This document shows, piece after piece, positions 11,809-23,679 of a DNA stretch of 64,000 nucleotides. The first letter of the stretch is position 1. Each line of letters begins with the position of its first letter. The notes below the pieces were generated by a model. The model had not been told where the DNA came from and searched no databases. It saw nothing but the letters and a program-made list of their open reading frames with translations. The position numbers and the translations under genes were made by a program. This DNA comes from Callorhinus ursinus (taxonomy: Eukaryota > Chordata > Mammalia > Carnivora > Otariidae). The stretch lies in the NCBI RefSeq assembly GCF_003265705.1, contig NW_020312867.1, positions 146,946 through 210,945 of the forward strand, in the 5' to 3' direction.

Positions 11809-13285
11809 CTATTTACTATTTCTGATTTTCAGCAGCTATGTTTCATCATTTAGATCCTTAAGAGGAAGAGCATGCATTTTTTCAAAGATGTCAGAACCCA
11901 CATGGAAGCATACGTCAAAAGAAGTCATCTCTCGGCCTTCTAGAAATGATTCAGCTTCTCTGTTTACGGACTCTCTAAATCCAATCACCCTCTATATTTT
12001 CAGGATCTCTTGTCTGCCCTACTGCACTCTTCAGTCACCAATAGCAGATATGATTCCAGTAAACACTGTCACCTAAGGATTGTAAACATTTCTGAGGCAA
12101 TATTTAGAATGGCCACAAGCCATCCCTCTAATTTGGCTAAAACTTGTCTACAATGTCAGGACTGAACGGTTGGCTTATACCATGTGCACACAAGAGACCA
12201 ACAACAGGACCCCCAGCTGACCTAACAACAAACTTTCTTCACCCATCCTTGAAAAGAAAACGCAGCTCTCTCACTCACCTCTGGATGGGCTTATCAGGGT
12301 CCCTGGAACACCCATCTAACTTTCTCTTCATGGAAGGACACTGAAGTTTCCTGATACCTGGGAAGGACAACACGCTGGGCCGGGATGGCCGATCTTCATG
12401 AGCAGAGCAATGTCCTCATCATGCAGGTGGAGCCAAGGAACAGGAAAACAGTATGCTGGACCTGGCTCCAGACAACTGTTAAATACTCAGGCCTTTTGCA
12501 ACCTGACTGTTGAATCTTAGCTTGAAGTTGGTCATGGTGAGAATATTTACACCATGAACGTCAGAAAATACTACAGGTCAGGGCCTTTCTCTTCCCTAGG
12601 AGCGTCAGTTCATCAACATATCACTGAACTTTAGTATCTCCCATTTCAAAAAGTCCTACATTGGGACAGGTCTCAGCAATACTTGGGGGGATATATTGTA
12701 ATATTATATTATATTATTTATATATTTAGTTACAGATTCTTGATCTCCACACAAAATTCAATGCATCATACTCTCTATTCCTGACCTGGCATGTGTATTT
12801 TGGAAGGAAAAAACTGGAAAGCACATTTTGAAGGAATTTATAGAACCCAAAATATATACATGAAGGATCTTAGAGGAGAATGACAGTGAGGAATGGGACT
12901 AAAACCAAATAATAAAATAAATGAAGTGAGGGATATTGTGCAGGTGATGTGACTTACACATGCCAAGATCCACAACGTTGAAATCATTCTCCCATCTGTA
13001 CCTGAGGTATAAGGGGTAGGGTCAGAAGTGCACTGAAGAAACTTTAGTGCTAAGTGTTACATAGGCATGTGTCCCTGTCACACTGCAAACCAGTGATGGA
13101 AGGAGTCACGTCGTACTAGTCCAAACTCACCACCATGTTTGGCATGGAGAAAGCATTCAGAACATGTTTCTAGAATACATGAGTGAATGAGTGAAGAAGT
13201 GAACCATGATAATATAGTAATAGCAACAACAATACTAATAAAACTTTGATCTTTCAGTGATATTTGTTCCAAGTACACATTGGAT
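11809..13285. other. Unique sequence, nothing recognised
   Basis: No named repeat or gene. It contains a short ATATT-rich run near 12695-12730. Plus-strand frames of 60-66 codons are unremarkable. Confidence 0.35.
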
Positions 13286-13289
13286 GCCA

Positions 13290-13835
13290 CCCCTGGCTTG
13301 TTTGGAAGCCACCAATGGCTTCCCATGTCACCCACACTCACTGGCCCCAGCCCCAAGCTCCTTCCTGACCTGTTACCTACTTGACTCTCATCTTCGACTC
13401 CTCTGCCTCTCATTTGCTTGACTCTGGCTACATGTAACCTTCTCTTTTCTCCTTGAGAGAGGAGTCCCATTCCTGGTTCAGATCTTTTAAACCTTGTGCT
13501 GTCTTTCTTTACACCTTGGCTTAGCTCACTCCTTGACTCTTGCATGTGTTTGCTCAAATGTCATCTCCTCATGGAAAATTTCCCTGGCCAATCTACCTAA
13601 AATAGAACTGCCATCACCTCAATAATGTTTGATCTCCTTAACCTGTTTTATTTTTCCATAGAGCACTTATACTTTCTGACATTTCCCGATTCAATGATTT
13701 GTTACTTGTCTTCATCTCTCTGAAGATTGAATCTCTATGAGGCTAAGGACTTTGTCCATCTTGTCTTGGTGCTGAAATGGTGCCCATCATAGCAGGATCT
13801 CATTAAAAATTTGATTACTGATGAATGAATGAGTG
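13290..13835 (+). repeat. L2 3' region, plus strand
   Basis: The order GTTTGCTCAAATGTCATCTCCTC, AAATTTCCCTGGCC, CTACCTAAAATAGAACTGCCATCACC, TTTATTTTTCCATAGAGCACTTAT and the final GATGAATGAATGAGTGAAT follows the L2 consensus closely over about 500 bp. The 159-codon minus-strand open frame over this block is a by-product of the repeat, not a gene. Confidence 0.8.
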
Positions 13836-14228
13836 AATTACTGTATTAACAAATTCAAGAGTGATTGGCCAATGCAACAAGGGCTCAAGGAGTGTCCTGA
13901 TTTGCAGAGGTAATAAACAACGCTGCCACCTGTTCCCCTAGGCAAGCTCCTGTTTCCACACTGCTCGTGCAACAGCTCTTCAGTCTGGATCTCCAGTTGT
14001 AATCCAGCTCCTAAGTAACAGAAATAGGACATATCCATGTGTGCAGTGCAGGCAACTACAATTCAACATGTCCAAAAGCTAACTAAATGTACTCCCCATC
14101 CCTAATTTCATTCTTTATCCTAGTTCATGACATTGGCAAAGCCAGAAAATGGGGTATCATGCTGGATTTCCTGATTTATTCGCCACACTGCTACCCTCAG
14201 AGATAATATTCTGAAATGAGAGTGATTG
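13836..14228. other. Unique sequence, nothing recognised
   Basis: No repeat, splice structure or RNA gene was recognised in this interval. Confidence 0.35.
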
Positions 14229-14700
14229 TGCTATGTACTTGGTAAAAACTCATTGGTACCTGTAGGATAAAGCCCAGACCCCTGAGGAAGGCATTGAGAC
14301 CACTACTACCCTGACTCAGACCTACTGTTATGTTTTCTTCTCCAGACTCATATCCTCTTTTCCTGCCATTAGCTAGAGTCTTTTCTCCAAGAAAGCTGAA
14401 TCTGGTTTTCAGTTTCTTGGGTCCACCAGACTCACCCATGCCACCATCTTTATACCTTCTGTAACTTCTGACCAGATTGCCCTACCTCTCCCTAGCCTGA
14501 CACTTGGGCCATTCCTCCCCCTGTCCCAAAGTTGTCTCCAGTAAGAAGCCCTTCCTGACAACCACCAGGCTGACTTAGTTGACTTCTCCTGTTATGTTCT
14601 TTGGAAATACTAAATGGGCTCCCAGTTCTGACACACTTTCCCTCTTGAAATAGCTCCAACAAGAGTGTTAATCTCCAGGGTACACATATTTAACCCCCAT
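14229..14700 (+). repeat. L2 fragment, plus strand
   Basis: GGTACCTGTAGGATAAAGCC, then the ACCCTGACTCAGACCTAC region and GAAGCCCTTCCTGACAACC match the L2 order (preserved headline phrases, many substitutions). Confidence 0.6.
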
Positions 14701-15550
14701 CACTGAACCAGCTAAGTATACAAAGAAATTCTCTACAAATGCTGAGAAGAGAGAGCCAAAGGCCTAATTAATTTTTCAACACTGAAGTCTGAGTTTTACA
14801 ATTTGTCTCTTTTTCATGGTAATAAATTTTTCTAAAACAAGCAGGGCCTGGTGATTGGGCAAACGGCCAGCAATTCTCATTTGGCAAGGAGTTTTCTTGA
14901 CTCAGACTGTGCATACTGGGAGAACAATGCCACAGGTCAAGTGTCAACATTAGCCCAGTTCCCTTCTAATGAGAATGTAGGCCTTTCATGCGTGTTATCT
15001 GCCAAGAGATAGCCTTGGACGTCCCCCTGTCTCTCACCCCAATCTCTACAAGCACTTTGGGCCTTAGCATATGCCAGTATTTTCAAATTCCTTTCCAGAC
15101 TTGTAGAACTGGTGATCTGGAAGTGACCCGAGGGGTTATTTATTTGATTTATTAAGTTAATCATTCATTTACTTATTCTATACGTAAGAACTATGCATGC
15201 TTCTAACACCAGCTTTCAATCCACTCTTACCATTTACCCAAGCCTAGCTGTTCAGAATGAGAATCGAAATGTCTACCAGCCTTTCTCTCTCTATTCCAGA
15301 GTCAAGAAGAACTAAAATCTCAGTGTTTCAAGCGATCAGACTTTCAACTGCAAGTTGCAGCTGAGGGTGGAAATAATCCCTGTCCTCTTCCTAAGAGCAT
15401 AGGTCATGTGCATCTGTGCAATGCTTTAGGCAGTTGTCTGGATTAATACTTCACAGCAAGGCTCGGTAAATAATCAGGAGGATGCTCACTTAAGTCCGAT
15501 ACAGCCAAGCCTTTTGAAAGCTGAGTTTTCTTTTTGCCTCAAATGTTAGT
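14701..15550. other. Unique sequence, nothing recognised
   Basis: Mixed-composition sequence with no recognisable repeat or gene. Minus-strand frames at 14768-14950 and 14937-15164 have no domain. Confidence 0.35.
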
Positions 15551-15551
15551 T

Positions 15552-16382
15552 TTGTATTCCTGTGTAGCAGCTTAAAATGACCCAAATGTATTATCTCACA
15601 GTTGCTATGGGTCAGAAGGCTGGTGTAGCTTCAGTGGATTCTCAGTTCAGGTTCTCACCAGGCTAAAATCAGACTCATCAGGGCTGGGCTGCTATTCTCA
15701 TTTGGTGCTCAGAGTCCTCTTCTAAGCTCACCAGTGGTTGGTAGAATTTATTTCCTTGTGGTTGTTGGACTGAAATCCCTGTTTCCTTGCTGGCCACAAG
15801 CCAGGGACCAATCTCTGCTCCTAGCGGCTGCCCACATCCACTGCATGGATCCCTCCCCCTTTAAATTAGCAATGCTGAATTGAATACCTTTTTTTTTTTA
15901 AAGATTTTATCTATTTATTTGAGAGAGAGACAGTGCATTGCACACGCGCAAGAGAGAGCACACTCAAGAGCACAGGAACAGAGGGAAGGAGAGGGGCAGA
16001 GGGAGAAGCAGACTCCCCACTGAGTGGAAGCCCAAGGCGGGGCTCTATCCCAGGACCCTGGAGTCACTACCCCAGCTGAAGCAGACACTTCACCAACTGA
16101 GCTGCCCAGGCACCCCTGCTCTGAATACTTCTTGTGCTTCAAATCTCCAACTTCCTCTCCTGTGATACTGGAGGAAACACTGTTTTTAAAGGGCTCCTGT
16201 GACTAGGTAGGCTCATTGGATAATTTCTCCATCAATTAATTCGGGATTTTGATTATACCATCTGCAAAATCTGCAAAATTGCTTCACAGTAGCACCTAAA
16301 TTAGTGTCTGAGTGAATGACTTGGTGTGTATAAACCAGGGGCCAGAGATCTTGGGGGGCCATCATAGAATTCTGCCTACCAC
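15552..16382 (-). mobile_element. MLT1-type LTR, minus strand, interrupted by a Can-SINE
   Basis: The left part (15552-15888) starts TGTATTCCTGTGTAGCAGCTT and passes through GGTTGTTGGACTGAAATCCC and TGGCCACAAGCCAGGGACC. The right part (16117-16382) has TTTTAAAGGGCTCCTGTGA, CATTGGATAATTTCTCC and the terminal GGGGGGCCATCATAGAATTC. Together they read as one old MaLR-type LTR in reverse, with the SINE at 15889-16116 inserted in it. Confidence 0.65.
15889..16116 (-). mobile_element. Can-SINE, minus strand, nested in an LTR
   Basis: A T-run and AAAGATTTTATCTATTTATTTG tail side, a GA-rich body, GAGAAGCAGACTCCCCACTGAG, then CCAACTGAGCTGCCCAGGCA and CCCC at the head end. Flanks TGAATAC (15881-15887) and TGAATAC (16122-16128) fit a short or decayed target-site duplication. 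The SINE is therefore younger than the LTR around it. Confidence 0.9.
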
Positions 16383-16845
16383 TCCTCCTCAGTGCAGTCA
16401 AAAATGTGCATTTCAGAGAGAACATGTCAGCTGCTTTCCTGAGTTTTCTCTTGTATATAGCGGTTTTCTACACATTTTTGCCGAGATGTCCTACAGGCAT
16501 CTTGACATCAGCGTGGTCTCCTTTCAGAGGCATGGTAGAGTAGAATGAAATGAATTTGGAGAGAAAAGACAGATATAGTGGAGCCATGCTGGCCATATCA
16601 CAGAACCTTGATTGCACCTATGTTGTGTAGTGGGAAAGGGTTTCAGGTAGGCGTGTACTGTGGGATGTAGTCATACCATAATCAGGTGTGCTGGGCAGAA
16701 GAATGAGTGCATGTGGAGAGGCCAGTGTGGAACTGTCATGATGTCCAGGTAAGAAATGATGGTGGCCCTAAAGTAGGGTGGTGTCAATGGGGCAGGAAGG
16801 AGTCCTTTCCCACTGGTAGAGCCTAAAGAGACATTCACTTAGCAT
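16383..16845. other. Unique sequence, nothing recognised
   Basis: No repeat or gene recognised. A short plus-strand frame (16312-16548) starts in the LTR and is not supported as coding. Confidence 0.35.
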
Positions 16846-16849
16846 TCTC

Positions 16850-16990
16850 TACACTCCTCTTTTGTGTTACTCATTACATTATTTGGAACTGTTGCTTAGC
16901 TTGTCTCTCTCCCTCCCCTGATGGCACTGTATCCCTGACATGGTGTCGGGCACATGTGGATGATCGGTAATGATCATGAATCATCCAATA
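16850..16990 (+). repeat. L2 fragment, plus strand
   Basis: TTGCTTAGCTTGTCTCTCTCCCTCCC, GATGGCACTGTATCCCTGAC and CGGGCACATGTGGATGATCG are L2 3'-end-like (ATCCC..GGCACAT..). Confidence 0.45.
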
Positions 16991-18775
16991 TGTCCTCTAT
17001 ACCATAGAGAATCCCAGCCCCAAATTCAGTTGCCTCCCTTTGAAAACCTCTGCTGGCCTTGTTCCTGCTCTCTCTGCCTCAGTTCCAGGGGTGTGCTCTG
17101 CTTGACCCAGTAGCAGCTGGGGTTCCTGTTGTCTTCCCTCTGTTTCCCCTAAGGTCAGGGGGCTAGCCCCTTCAACCTAAATTGGAGTTCTCTTCTCCCA
17201 GCTCACATGGCTCTTGTTTACCGTCCAGGATTGGACAAGCTCCATGACCCCTCTGGTTAAACTGAATATTTTACTGTCTATCTGTTCCCCAGAGGCTATA
17301 ACAGAGACTACTTTTGCTCCACATTCCAGATATTTATATCCATTTTTTCTCCCAGTGTGCCATGAAGCCCTGGCCACACTGCCTCTCTTAGCCTTCTGAA
17401 CCAGCTCACCACCAAATAGAGAAAGGAGTTTCCATAGCCCCAGAATCAGTAAAACAGAATATTTCCATTTAATAGACCATTGCTGTCCCATCCCAAAACA
17501 CCCTTGTGAGTTCTGATGAGTCCAGTTGGAAATGCTTCCGGTTTCCCCTGTTCAATCTTCGATATGACTGCTCCTCTCTGCTGGGTAAGTCCTGCGAAAA
17601 TTACTTTACTCATAGACTTAATTGACTTCTCTTGAGTTTTGCTTTCAGTCCTATTAGGAGACAAGCCATTTGCTCCACACTCCACCCTCTCCCTTCAAAT
17701 GAGTATCAAGGGAACTGTTTTTGTTTTGTTAGTAAGACTGTTGTTGAACTTGAGGCTCCAGTAAGAGCAAGACCCTCTTGAGTCTTGGCAACCAAATCCC
17801 ACACGGCCTCACTCTGTTGGTTTTGTCCTCTCAGCTCTGTTCCCTGGTGGACAATTTGTAAAATTAGGAAATTAAGAAAACAGAGACTGAAAAAAAAAAA
17901 ACTGGGAAATGCTTAGTAAGGAAAATCCCTTCATAGAGATGAAGCCTCGACAGCAAATTTGCCAAGGGAATTTGAACTGTAGGCTCTCATCTAGGGTGCT
18001 ATAAATAATGAACGTTCTCCCTCTCTCTCTCTCTCTCTTCCTACAAAATACAGTAGATGCTAAGTGAACATTAATTTATTTTCTCTAGCTTGGGAGAGAG
18101 AAACTACCTTTGGATTCAAAATGACAATGTATGGATAATCGTCTTCCACAAAAAACTGGGACTCAATTGGAGAACTGATCCAAGCTCTTTCTTGCTGTAA
18201 TTTTTCTTAGAACCCTATATCATACTCAGTCCTTTCCTCTTCTGGGTTCATGGGTTTCATACTCCCAATCACAGGCCTATTGCTTGAATGAGGTGAGAGA
18301 GAGCTCTTTTCATGCCATTAATACGATCCTTTCCTCTACGTGTGAAATATCACACTTGTAAACATTTTACCCACAGGTTTATTTGAAAGGAGAAACTCTT
18401 TTCGGGAGACAAGACGAGGCCCTGGTTCTGATTTTCTCCATGAATGTTCTGAGTCAGCCAAAAGGATACCTATACCCAATGGGCATCAAGAATGGGAAAG
18501 AAAGGAATTCCATATAAACTTTTCTAAGGCAAAAAACAAAGACGGGTTGTATCTTCAGTGTGACCACAACTTTCACTTTAAATAAGTTTTACTTAAATCA
18601 CAGCGTTTGAAATTTACATTGAGGGTCTGCCAGGCATTAAGGCTCTCTGACTTTATAGGAAGATAGTTCCCTCTTAACTGGCTCACAGGGTACAAAGAGA
18701 GGCATCTGGGCACCATGTGAGGCATAGACACCCTTTAATGTCACCTCTCCCAGGCTGAGAAGTCAGCTCTGCACT
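16991..18775. other. Unique sequence, nothing recognised
   Basis: Nearly 1.8 kb with no recognised repeat other than the short CT tract at 18019-18038. The 104-codon minus-strand frame at 17177-17491 has no recognised domain and is opposed by a plus-strand frame. Confidence 0.35.
18017..18040. repeat. CT microsatellite
   Basis: A (CT)n run of about 20 bp flanked by pyrimidine-rich bases. Confidence 0.85.
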
Positions 18776-18779
18776 CTGG

Positions 18780-18955
18780 CATGGGTTTTGAGTCCACCTC
18801 CTTGGCTGCAAGCTAACGAAAGAGTGATCACAAACTGCTCTCAGTCTGTGCCCTCAAAGAGACTGTGAGTTCTTTGAGGCAGGAGGTTGTATCTTACATG
18901 CAGTTGTATTCATTGGTCTTGTCCCCATTGCCTAGAACTAGGGCACAGTGACCAA
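18780..18955 (+). repeat. L2 3' fragment, plus strand
   Basis: GTGAGTTCTTTGAGGCAGG, TTGTCCCCATTGCCTAGAAC and GGGCACAGTGACC follow the L2 3' end order. Confidence 0.6.
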
Positions 18956-19108
18956 AGATGAGAGAGAGAGAGAAGAGACAGAGAGACCAAGAAAGAGGGA
19001 GGGAGGGAGAGGAAGGAGGCAGCAGGGAGGAGGGGGAAGGAGAGAAAAAAGAGGAGGTGGAGGTTAAGGAGGAGAGGGAGGGAGACAGAGACGGAGAAAA
19101 GCCCTATA
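18956..19108. repeat. GA-rich polypurine tract, about 150 bp
   Basis: Almost uninterrupted A and G on the plus strand (GAGAGAGA at the start, then AGGGAGGGAGGG and GGAGGAGGGGG). The K/E/R-rich 145-codon frame across it and the S/L/F-rich frame on the other strand are composition artefacts. Confidence 0.85.
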
Positions 19109-19678
19109 GAACATGCCACAATAGAGGATCTGAAAGTAAGAAAGGCACAAAAACAACCTCAACTATGAAATTCCCTAAACCTCCAGCAATGTGCTGCTTC
19201 CCTTCTTTAAGCGAATCAGCTACAGGGAGACTGTCACTAGTAAAGCCATGGGACCTGCCCTGCTGTCCTTGTCACTGGACATATCCCGAGGTCAGAGGAG
19301 TCCCACAGATCATCACTGTCTCCTCCACCCCAGCAACAGGGGCAGTGGGAGCTGTGAGCCTGTTACTTCAGGGAGAAAGCAGCCACGAGAAGTGATAATG
19401 ATGTATGAAGTGTAATTGTGCATTTAGTGAACAAATTAGATACTTCATGTATTTTGTTAATTTTTACAACTTATTCTCAGAGTTGAGACTAAGATATCTT
19501 GTGGACATTTTACATAGCACAACCATAAACAACTCCTATTGTACAGAGAAACATCATTATTCTGAATTACAGAAGGTCCTTAGGTCCCCGGAAAGACTTT
19601 AGGTACCTATCCTAAGTTCCCATGCAGTGTCTTCAGGAGGGAAGAGTGGATTTTAGCTATTGGAGCTACATGGAATCC
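19109..19678. other. Unique sequence, nothing recognised
   Basis: No repeat or gene was recognised. Plus-strand frames here continue from the purine tract or are short. Confidence 0.35.
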
Positions 19679-19679
19679 A

Positions 19680-19925
19680 ACAACTATTTTCAGAGTGCAT
19701 TTTATGAGCTAGGCACTATGTCAAAGGCCCTCCCCCCCCTCTTTTTTTTCCTACTGTAGATCATTGGACTTGCCCAAGAACACTATTCTCACACTCAAGT
19801 GCCCGGATCCAATTTAAAAATGAGAAAAGGGATACTAAATAATTTGTTCTGGTGAAGCTGGTATTTGAAATTAGGTCTATCTGATTTCAAAGCTCATTCT
19901 CTTTCCATCACACCATGCAACTAAA
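19680..19925 (-). repeat. MIR, minus strand
   Basis: TGAGCTAGGCACTATGTCAAAG at the left and GAAGCTGGTATTTGAAATTAGG then CTCATTCTCTTTCCATCACACCA at the right fit MIR in reverse. A T/C run sits in the middle. Confidence 0.55.
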
Positions 19926-20204
19926 AATAAGGAACCAAATGGAACTTAATTGGGATGTGCTTCTACATGACCCAATAAAGACAAAGAGTGTTCTGAAGAA
20001 AGGGACTTAGAAATTATGAAAGTCCTGAAAATGTTGATTATCCTAGATGATTGAACTTGTTCTTCAAAAGCTCATGACAGCACTGTTGACATAGCCAATG
20101 CGTACTGTGAGAACCAGTATTCTCCCACGTAACATGATGGAAACTCGACATGAGAGCCTAGAAGTAGAACTGATCTTGACACAAAGTGATCCTGAAACAA
20201 AACT

Positions 20205-20345
20205 ATTTCCTCACCCTCTTCATTTTCCTTTTCCTTCCTTCCTCTTTTGTTTCTTTTGCCTTCCCTCACTCCTCTCTCCCTCGTCATCTTCATCCGCTCC
20301 TTCTTCTTTTCTCTACATCCTTTGCTTCTCCCTTTATTGGTTGCA
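20205..20345. repeat. Polypyrimidine tract, about 140 bp
   Basis: C and T make up nearly all of this stretch, in irregular TTCC, CTTC and CTCC units. The overlapping frames of 128 codons (plus) and 106 codons (minus, K/R/E-rich) reflect composition. Confidence 0.75.
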
Positions 20346-20940
20346 TTCCCTCCTAGAGCTAATTTCTTCCATTTATTTGGACAGGAGAGCAACCAAAATG
20401 GCTATACAATGTTCCAGACTTAGGAAGATGGATCAATACATGAAATCTTCTGGAATTATCTTGATGGATCCTTTTGGATCATAGATTCACCTTATGTACT
20501 GATCTCTATGGACAAGGCCTATGATTGGCAGCCCACTCTTGTGGTCTAATGCAGTGGGAAAATATGACTTGTCATCCCCATCAGAACCATATGGAGTAGA
20601 AGAATGGTTATTTCTCAGGAGGGAGGGTGAGCTATTACCATAAAAAGGGATGAAGGGGTTAAGAGTAGAAAGTAATTGACAAATGTCCGCAAAGATTCAT
20701 GTTGACCTAACCTCACTTAAATTCCCAGAAACGTGCCCTTCTCTTCTTCCTTGATTTCCCAACTTTTTAGTTCTCTTCCAACTTTGGAGTTATTCCTTAT
20801 AATTTATTCTGACATCATCTTCTTATAGCTGATACTAAAACATTGATGTGCAAACTGTCTAGCAAGGCATGGAGGCCCCTCACAGCTTGGCTAGTGGTCA
20901 TGATTTAAATGGCCACAGACACTCTTTACTGAGTGCCTAC
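20346..20940. other. Unique sequence, nothing recognised
   Basis: No repeat, gene or RNA was recognised. Confidence 0.35.
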
Positions 20941-20944
20941 GATA

Positions 20945-21195
20945 TGGTGATGAATCTAAACTCTGAAGTCATAGATAGATAAAAGTGGTTTCAAGCCATC
21001 TCATCACTTGCAAGTTGTGAGGTCTTGTCACTGAACTTCAGTTTCCTCATTGGCAACATGGAGGAAGGGGTGTTGATAGTAGCATTTGCCTCAGAGCACT
21101 TCAATGAAGTTTAATGAGAAATGTGCCCATAAGAGTGTCACGCACAATGCTTGGCACATATGAAATATATCATAAACCATAGCTACTATTTGTAT
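20945..21195 (+). repeat. MIR, plus strand
   Basis: CACTGAACTTCAGTTTCCTCATTGG, AGCATTTGCCTCAGAGCAC, then CACAATGCTTGGCACATATG are the MIR body and 3' end in order. Confidence 0.7.
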
Positions 21196-21397
21196 GCCCC
21201 AGCCACAGCTCTGGACATTTTATTTGATCCCCAATAGTTGAGTAAAGGGGAACATCTTTCCTAATTTTTCTCACAGGTGGGAAAACAGAGGCTCAGTAAA
21301 GAGCTGGATTATTTGCTCAAACACTTGTAGCTCATGAGTGGCAGCCTGGGATTTGAAGGTATCTCTTAGACTTCAAAGCCTTAACCATTTGATCACC
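21196..21397 (-). repeat. MIR, minus strand
   Basis: CTCTGGACATTTTATTTGATCC, GTGGGAAAACAGAGGCTCAG, GAGTGGCAGCCTGGGATTTGAA and CAAAGCCTTAACCATTTGATCA are MIR in reverse orientation. It lies next to a plus-strand MIR, giving an inverted pair. Confidence 0.7.
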
Positions 21398-21399
21398 AA

Positions 21400-23675
21400 A
21401 GGGTTTCTGTCTCTTTTGAACCAAAATTTAGGTCATAATCTGGTAAGGGACCAAACATTTAAAGCTGGTTCTGGACCTGAATATCCGGGGTGCTCAGCAG
21501 CCAGGATGGATGGCAGGAGGTCCCTGTGGGGCTGTGCATGGCTCTACTCTTCCTGTCTCAACATCCCTCTTTCTGTAACATTCCATTTATCATCCCACAG
21601 ACAGTCTACAGGGTGGTTTCAGAACTGCTGCCAGGGCTTTGCTGCCCAGAGGCTCCAAAGGACAGCAGCAATGGAGCTGCTGTCTGGTTTTATTATTCCT
21701 CTTGCATGCTGTGAGCATTTTGCGGGATGGTGGATGGAGACGAGAACCCATGCCAGAGGCCTGCGCCTTCCTGTCAGAGAGTAGCTTCTTGGGGCTACCC
21801 AGCTGCCGGTGATGATGCTATTGAAAACAATTTCTGTTGAGCAGAATCCTGAGCAGGGGCCAGGCTGCCTCTATCCTCCTTCTACTGCCGCTCCAATGTA
21901 CGTCCGATCCCAGGGTAAGTGTTCCCATCTGTGTTATTCTATTAACTGAAAAGGAAGGAATTAGCCCATGAACTTGTCACATCTTGTGACCTGTTGCACA
22001 CTGAGATGGGAGGTGGTGGCAGAACAAACAGCATTCTTTCTCTCAGCGCCTTTCAGTCTTGCTGAGGAACATCGGAAGAGCCGTTCTGACTCCATGAGAC
22101 ACACCAGCACCATCCCTAAAGTCAGGCAAGGCCTCTTCAAGCTGCACCTCATGGAGAGCCGAAGGGAAAGGGTGGCAGAACCTCAAAGGAAATTTCCCCT
22201 CTCTGCCAAGCTCCAGATGGAAGACCTTCCCACGGAAACGCTTGCTGGAGACGCTTTGCTGACACACAGCGCTGCCAAGGGAAAGGGCCTCTGGCAGGGC
22301 TGTTCTTGTCCTTTCTCACGGGAGAACACAAGGCTGGGGAGGTGGCAAAGGCCCTCTGGGGATATGCCTTGGTGGAAGGACCCTATGGGAGGGCCCTGTG
22401 TGGAGGGTCTCAGGGAAGTTCAGACCTCAAGCCAGTGGTTGAGACTGGCTCCTCACACAGAGATTTTCAAGGCGACATGACAACACTTTGAAGGTGTCTT
22501 TGATCCATGTTTTCTTTTCACAAGGCTTTTACAGGAATCCATGCTTGACTAAGTGTTGGATACAGATTTAGGGAAAGAACACACTCGAGTATGAAGTGTT
22601 CAGGAGAACTGGGCTCCATCTCGAGATTTCCTGATGGCGTTGGTTTGTACCAGTTTGCCTTGGCAGAAACTCAGGAAATGAGAGGAAGAGGGAAAAAAAA
22701 ATAGAAATGAGAAATCCCTCTTTTTGAATTCAACCCCATTGTGCCCCCGTGTAATTGGCAGAGACCAAGAGTCAGAACAATCGTAGGCTCTGTGTCTCCA
22801 GAGAGAGCAAGAGACAGGACCTATCTCATGGGTAGGTCAGTCAAAGCTGAGAGAAGAAGGCTCTGAAGGCCCCCAAAGAAGTTTTGCCCAGAAGAAGGGG
22901 CTCCCTGCCAGCTCGGATTGCCACCAAAAGGCATTGTCTGCTTCCTACTTCCCATGTCCTCTCAAAAAAGAAACACTTGCTACATGAAGACAAACACTGA
23001 TTCCAGGATCTCAGACCCAGCCTATGTCATGACCTCTAGAAATAATTTCCATCAGCAAGAATATAAATATGCTTTTTTTCTCTCTCTCTTTCTTTGATTT
23101 CCTCTGTTTTTATAATTTTATGGCACATACTGGGAGCCACTGTTGAGGTAGTTCTGCCTCACCCCTCACCAATAATAAGCTGTGAATCAGTAAGTCAGGG
23201 CTGAGGTCAAGGCTTATTCTCTGACCCACAGGACCAGGAAGCAGATGGCGCATGGGTCTGATTTGAAACCCTTTGCACTGGGGACTCCATCTAGCCCCGA
23301 ACCCACAGATGACACCAGATTCAGACAAATCTCCAAACTTCGACTTAAACCCTCCTGTTGAAAGGATATCTTGGATCCCAACACCACTGATGAAATGGAA
23401 CAAGACAGAAGAATATGCCATCCATACCTTTGTGCTCTTTTGGTACATAATGTCCTCAGTAATGAAGGGCTCTCCTAGATTTTAGATAAGTAATAATTAA
23501 TCCAATAAGATTAATTCCAAGAACATTTTGTTAAGCACATTTTTTTTTTTTACAAAATACTGTGGTTGTCATTGGTAATATACAGATGATCACAATGAAC
23601 AATGGTCTAGAAGGAGTTACAGCCTTGTAATAAACAAATATTTTCAACTGAATATAACAAAGCTATTAGATAATA
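21400..23675. other. 2.3 kb unique block; longest plus-strand frames but no supported gene
   Basis: No repeat was recognised over about 2.3 kb, the longest repeat-free run in this half. It holds plus-strand open frames of 148 codons (21338-21784) and 170 codons (21968-22480) in moderately GC-rich sequence, and a strong donor-like CAGG|GTAAGT at 21911-21920 between them. I see no domain, signal peptide or family resemblance, and frames on the opposite strand overlap. A non-coding transcript, regulatory DNA or simply repeat-free spacer are all possible. Confidence 0.3.
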
Positions 23676-23679
23676 TCTA

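Noticed and set aside
13078..13557. 159-codon minus-strand open frame
   Set aside because: Most of it is antisense to a clear L2 element.
18958..19395. 145-codon K/E/R-rich open frame
   Set aside because: Its first 50 codons are the GA-rich polypurine tract, which cannot encode stops readily; the rest has no resemblance to a known protein.
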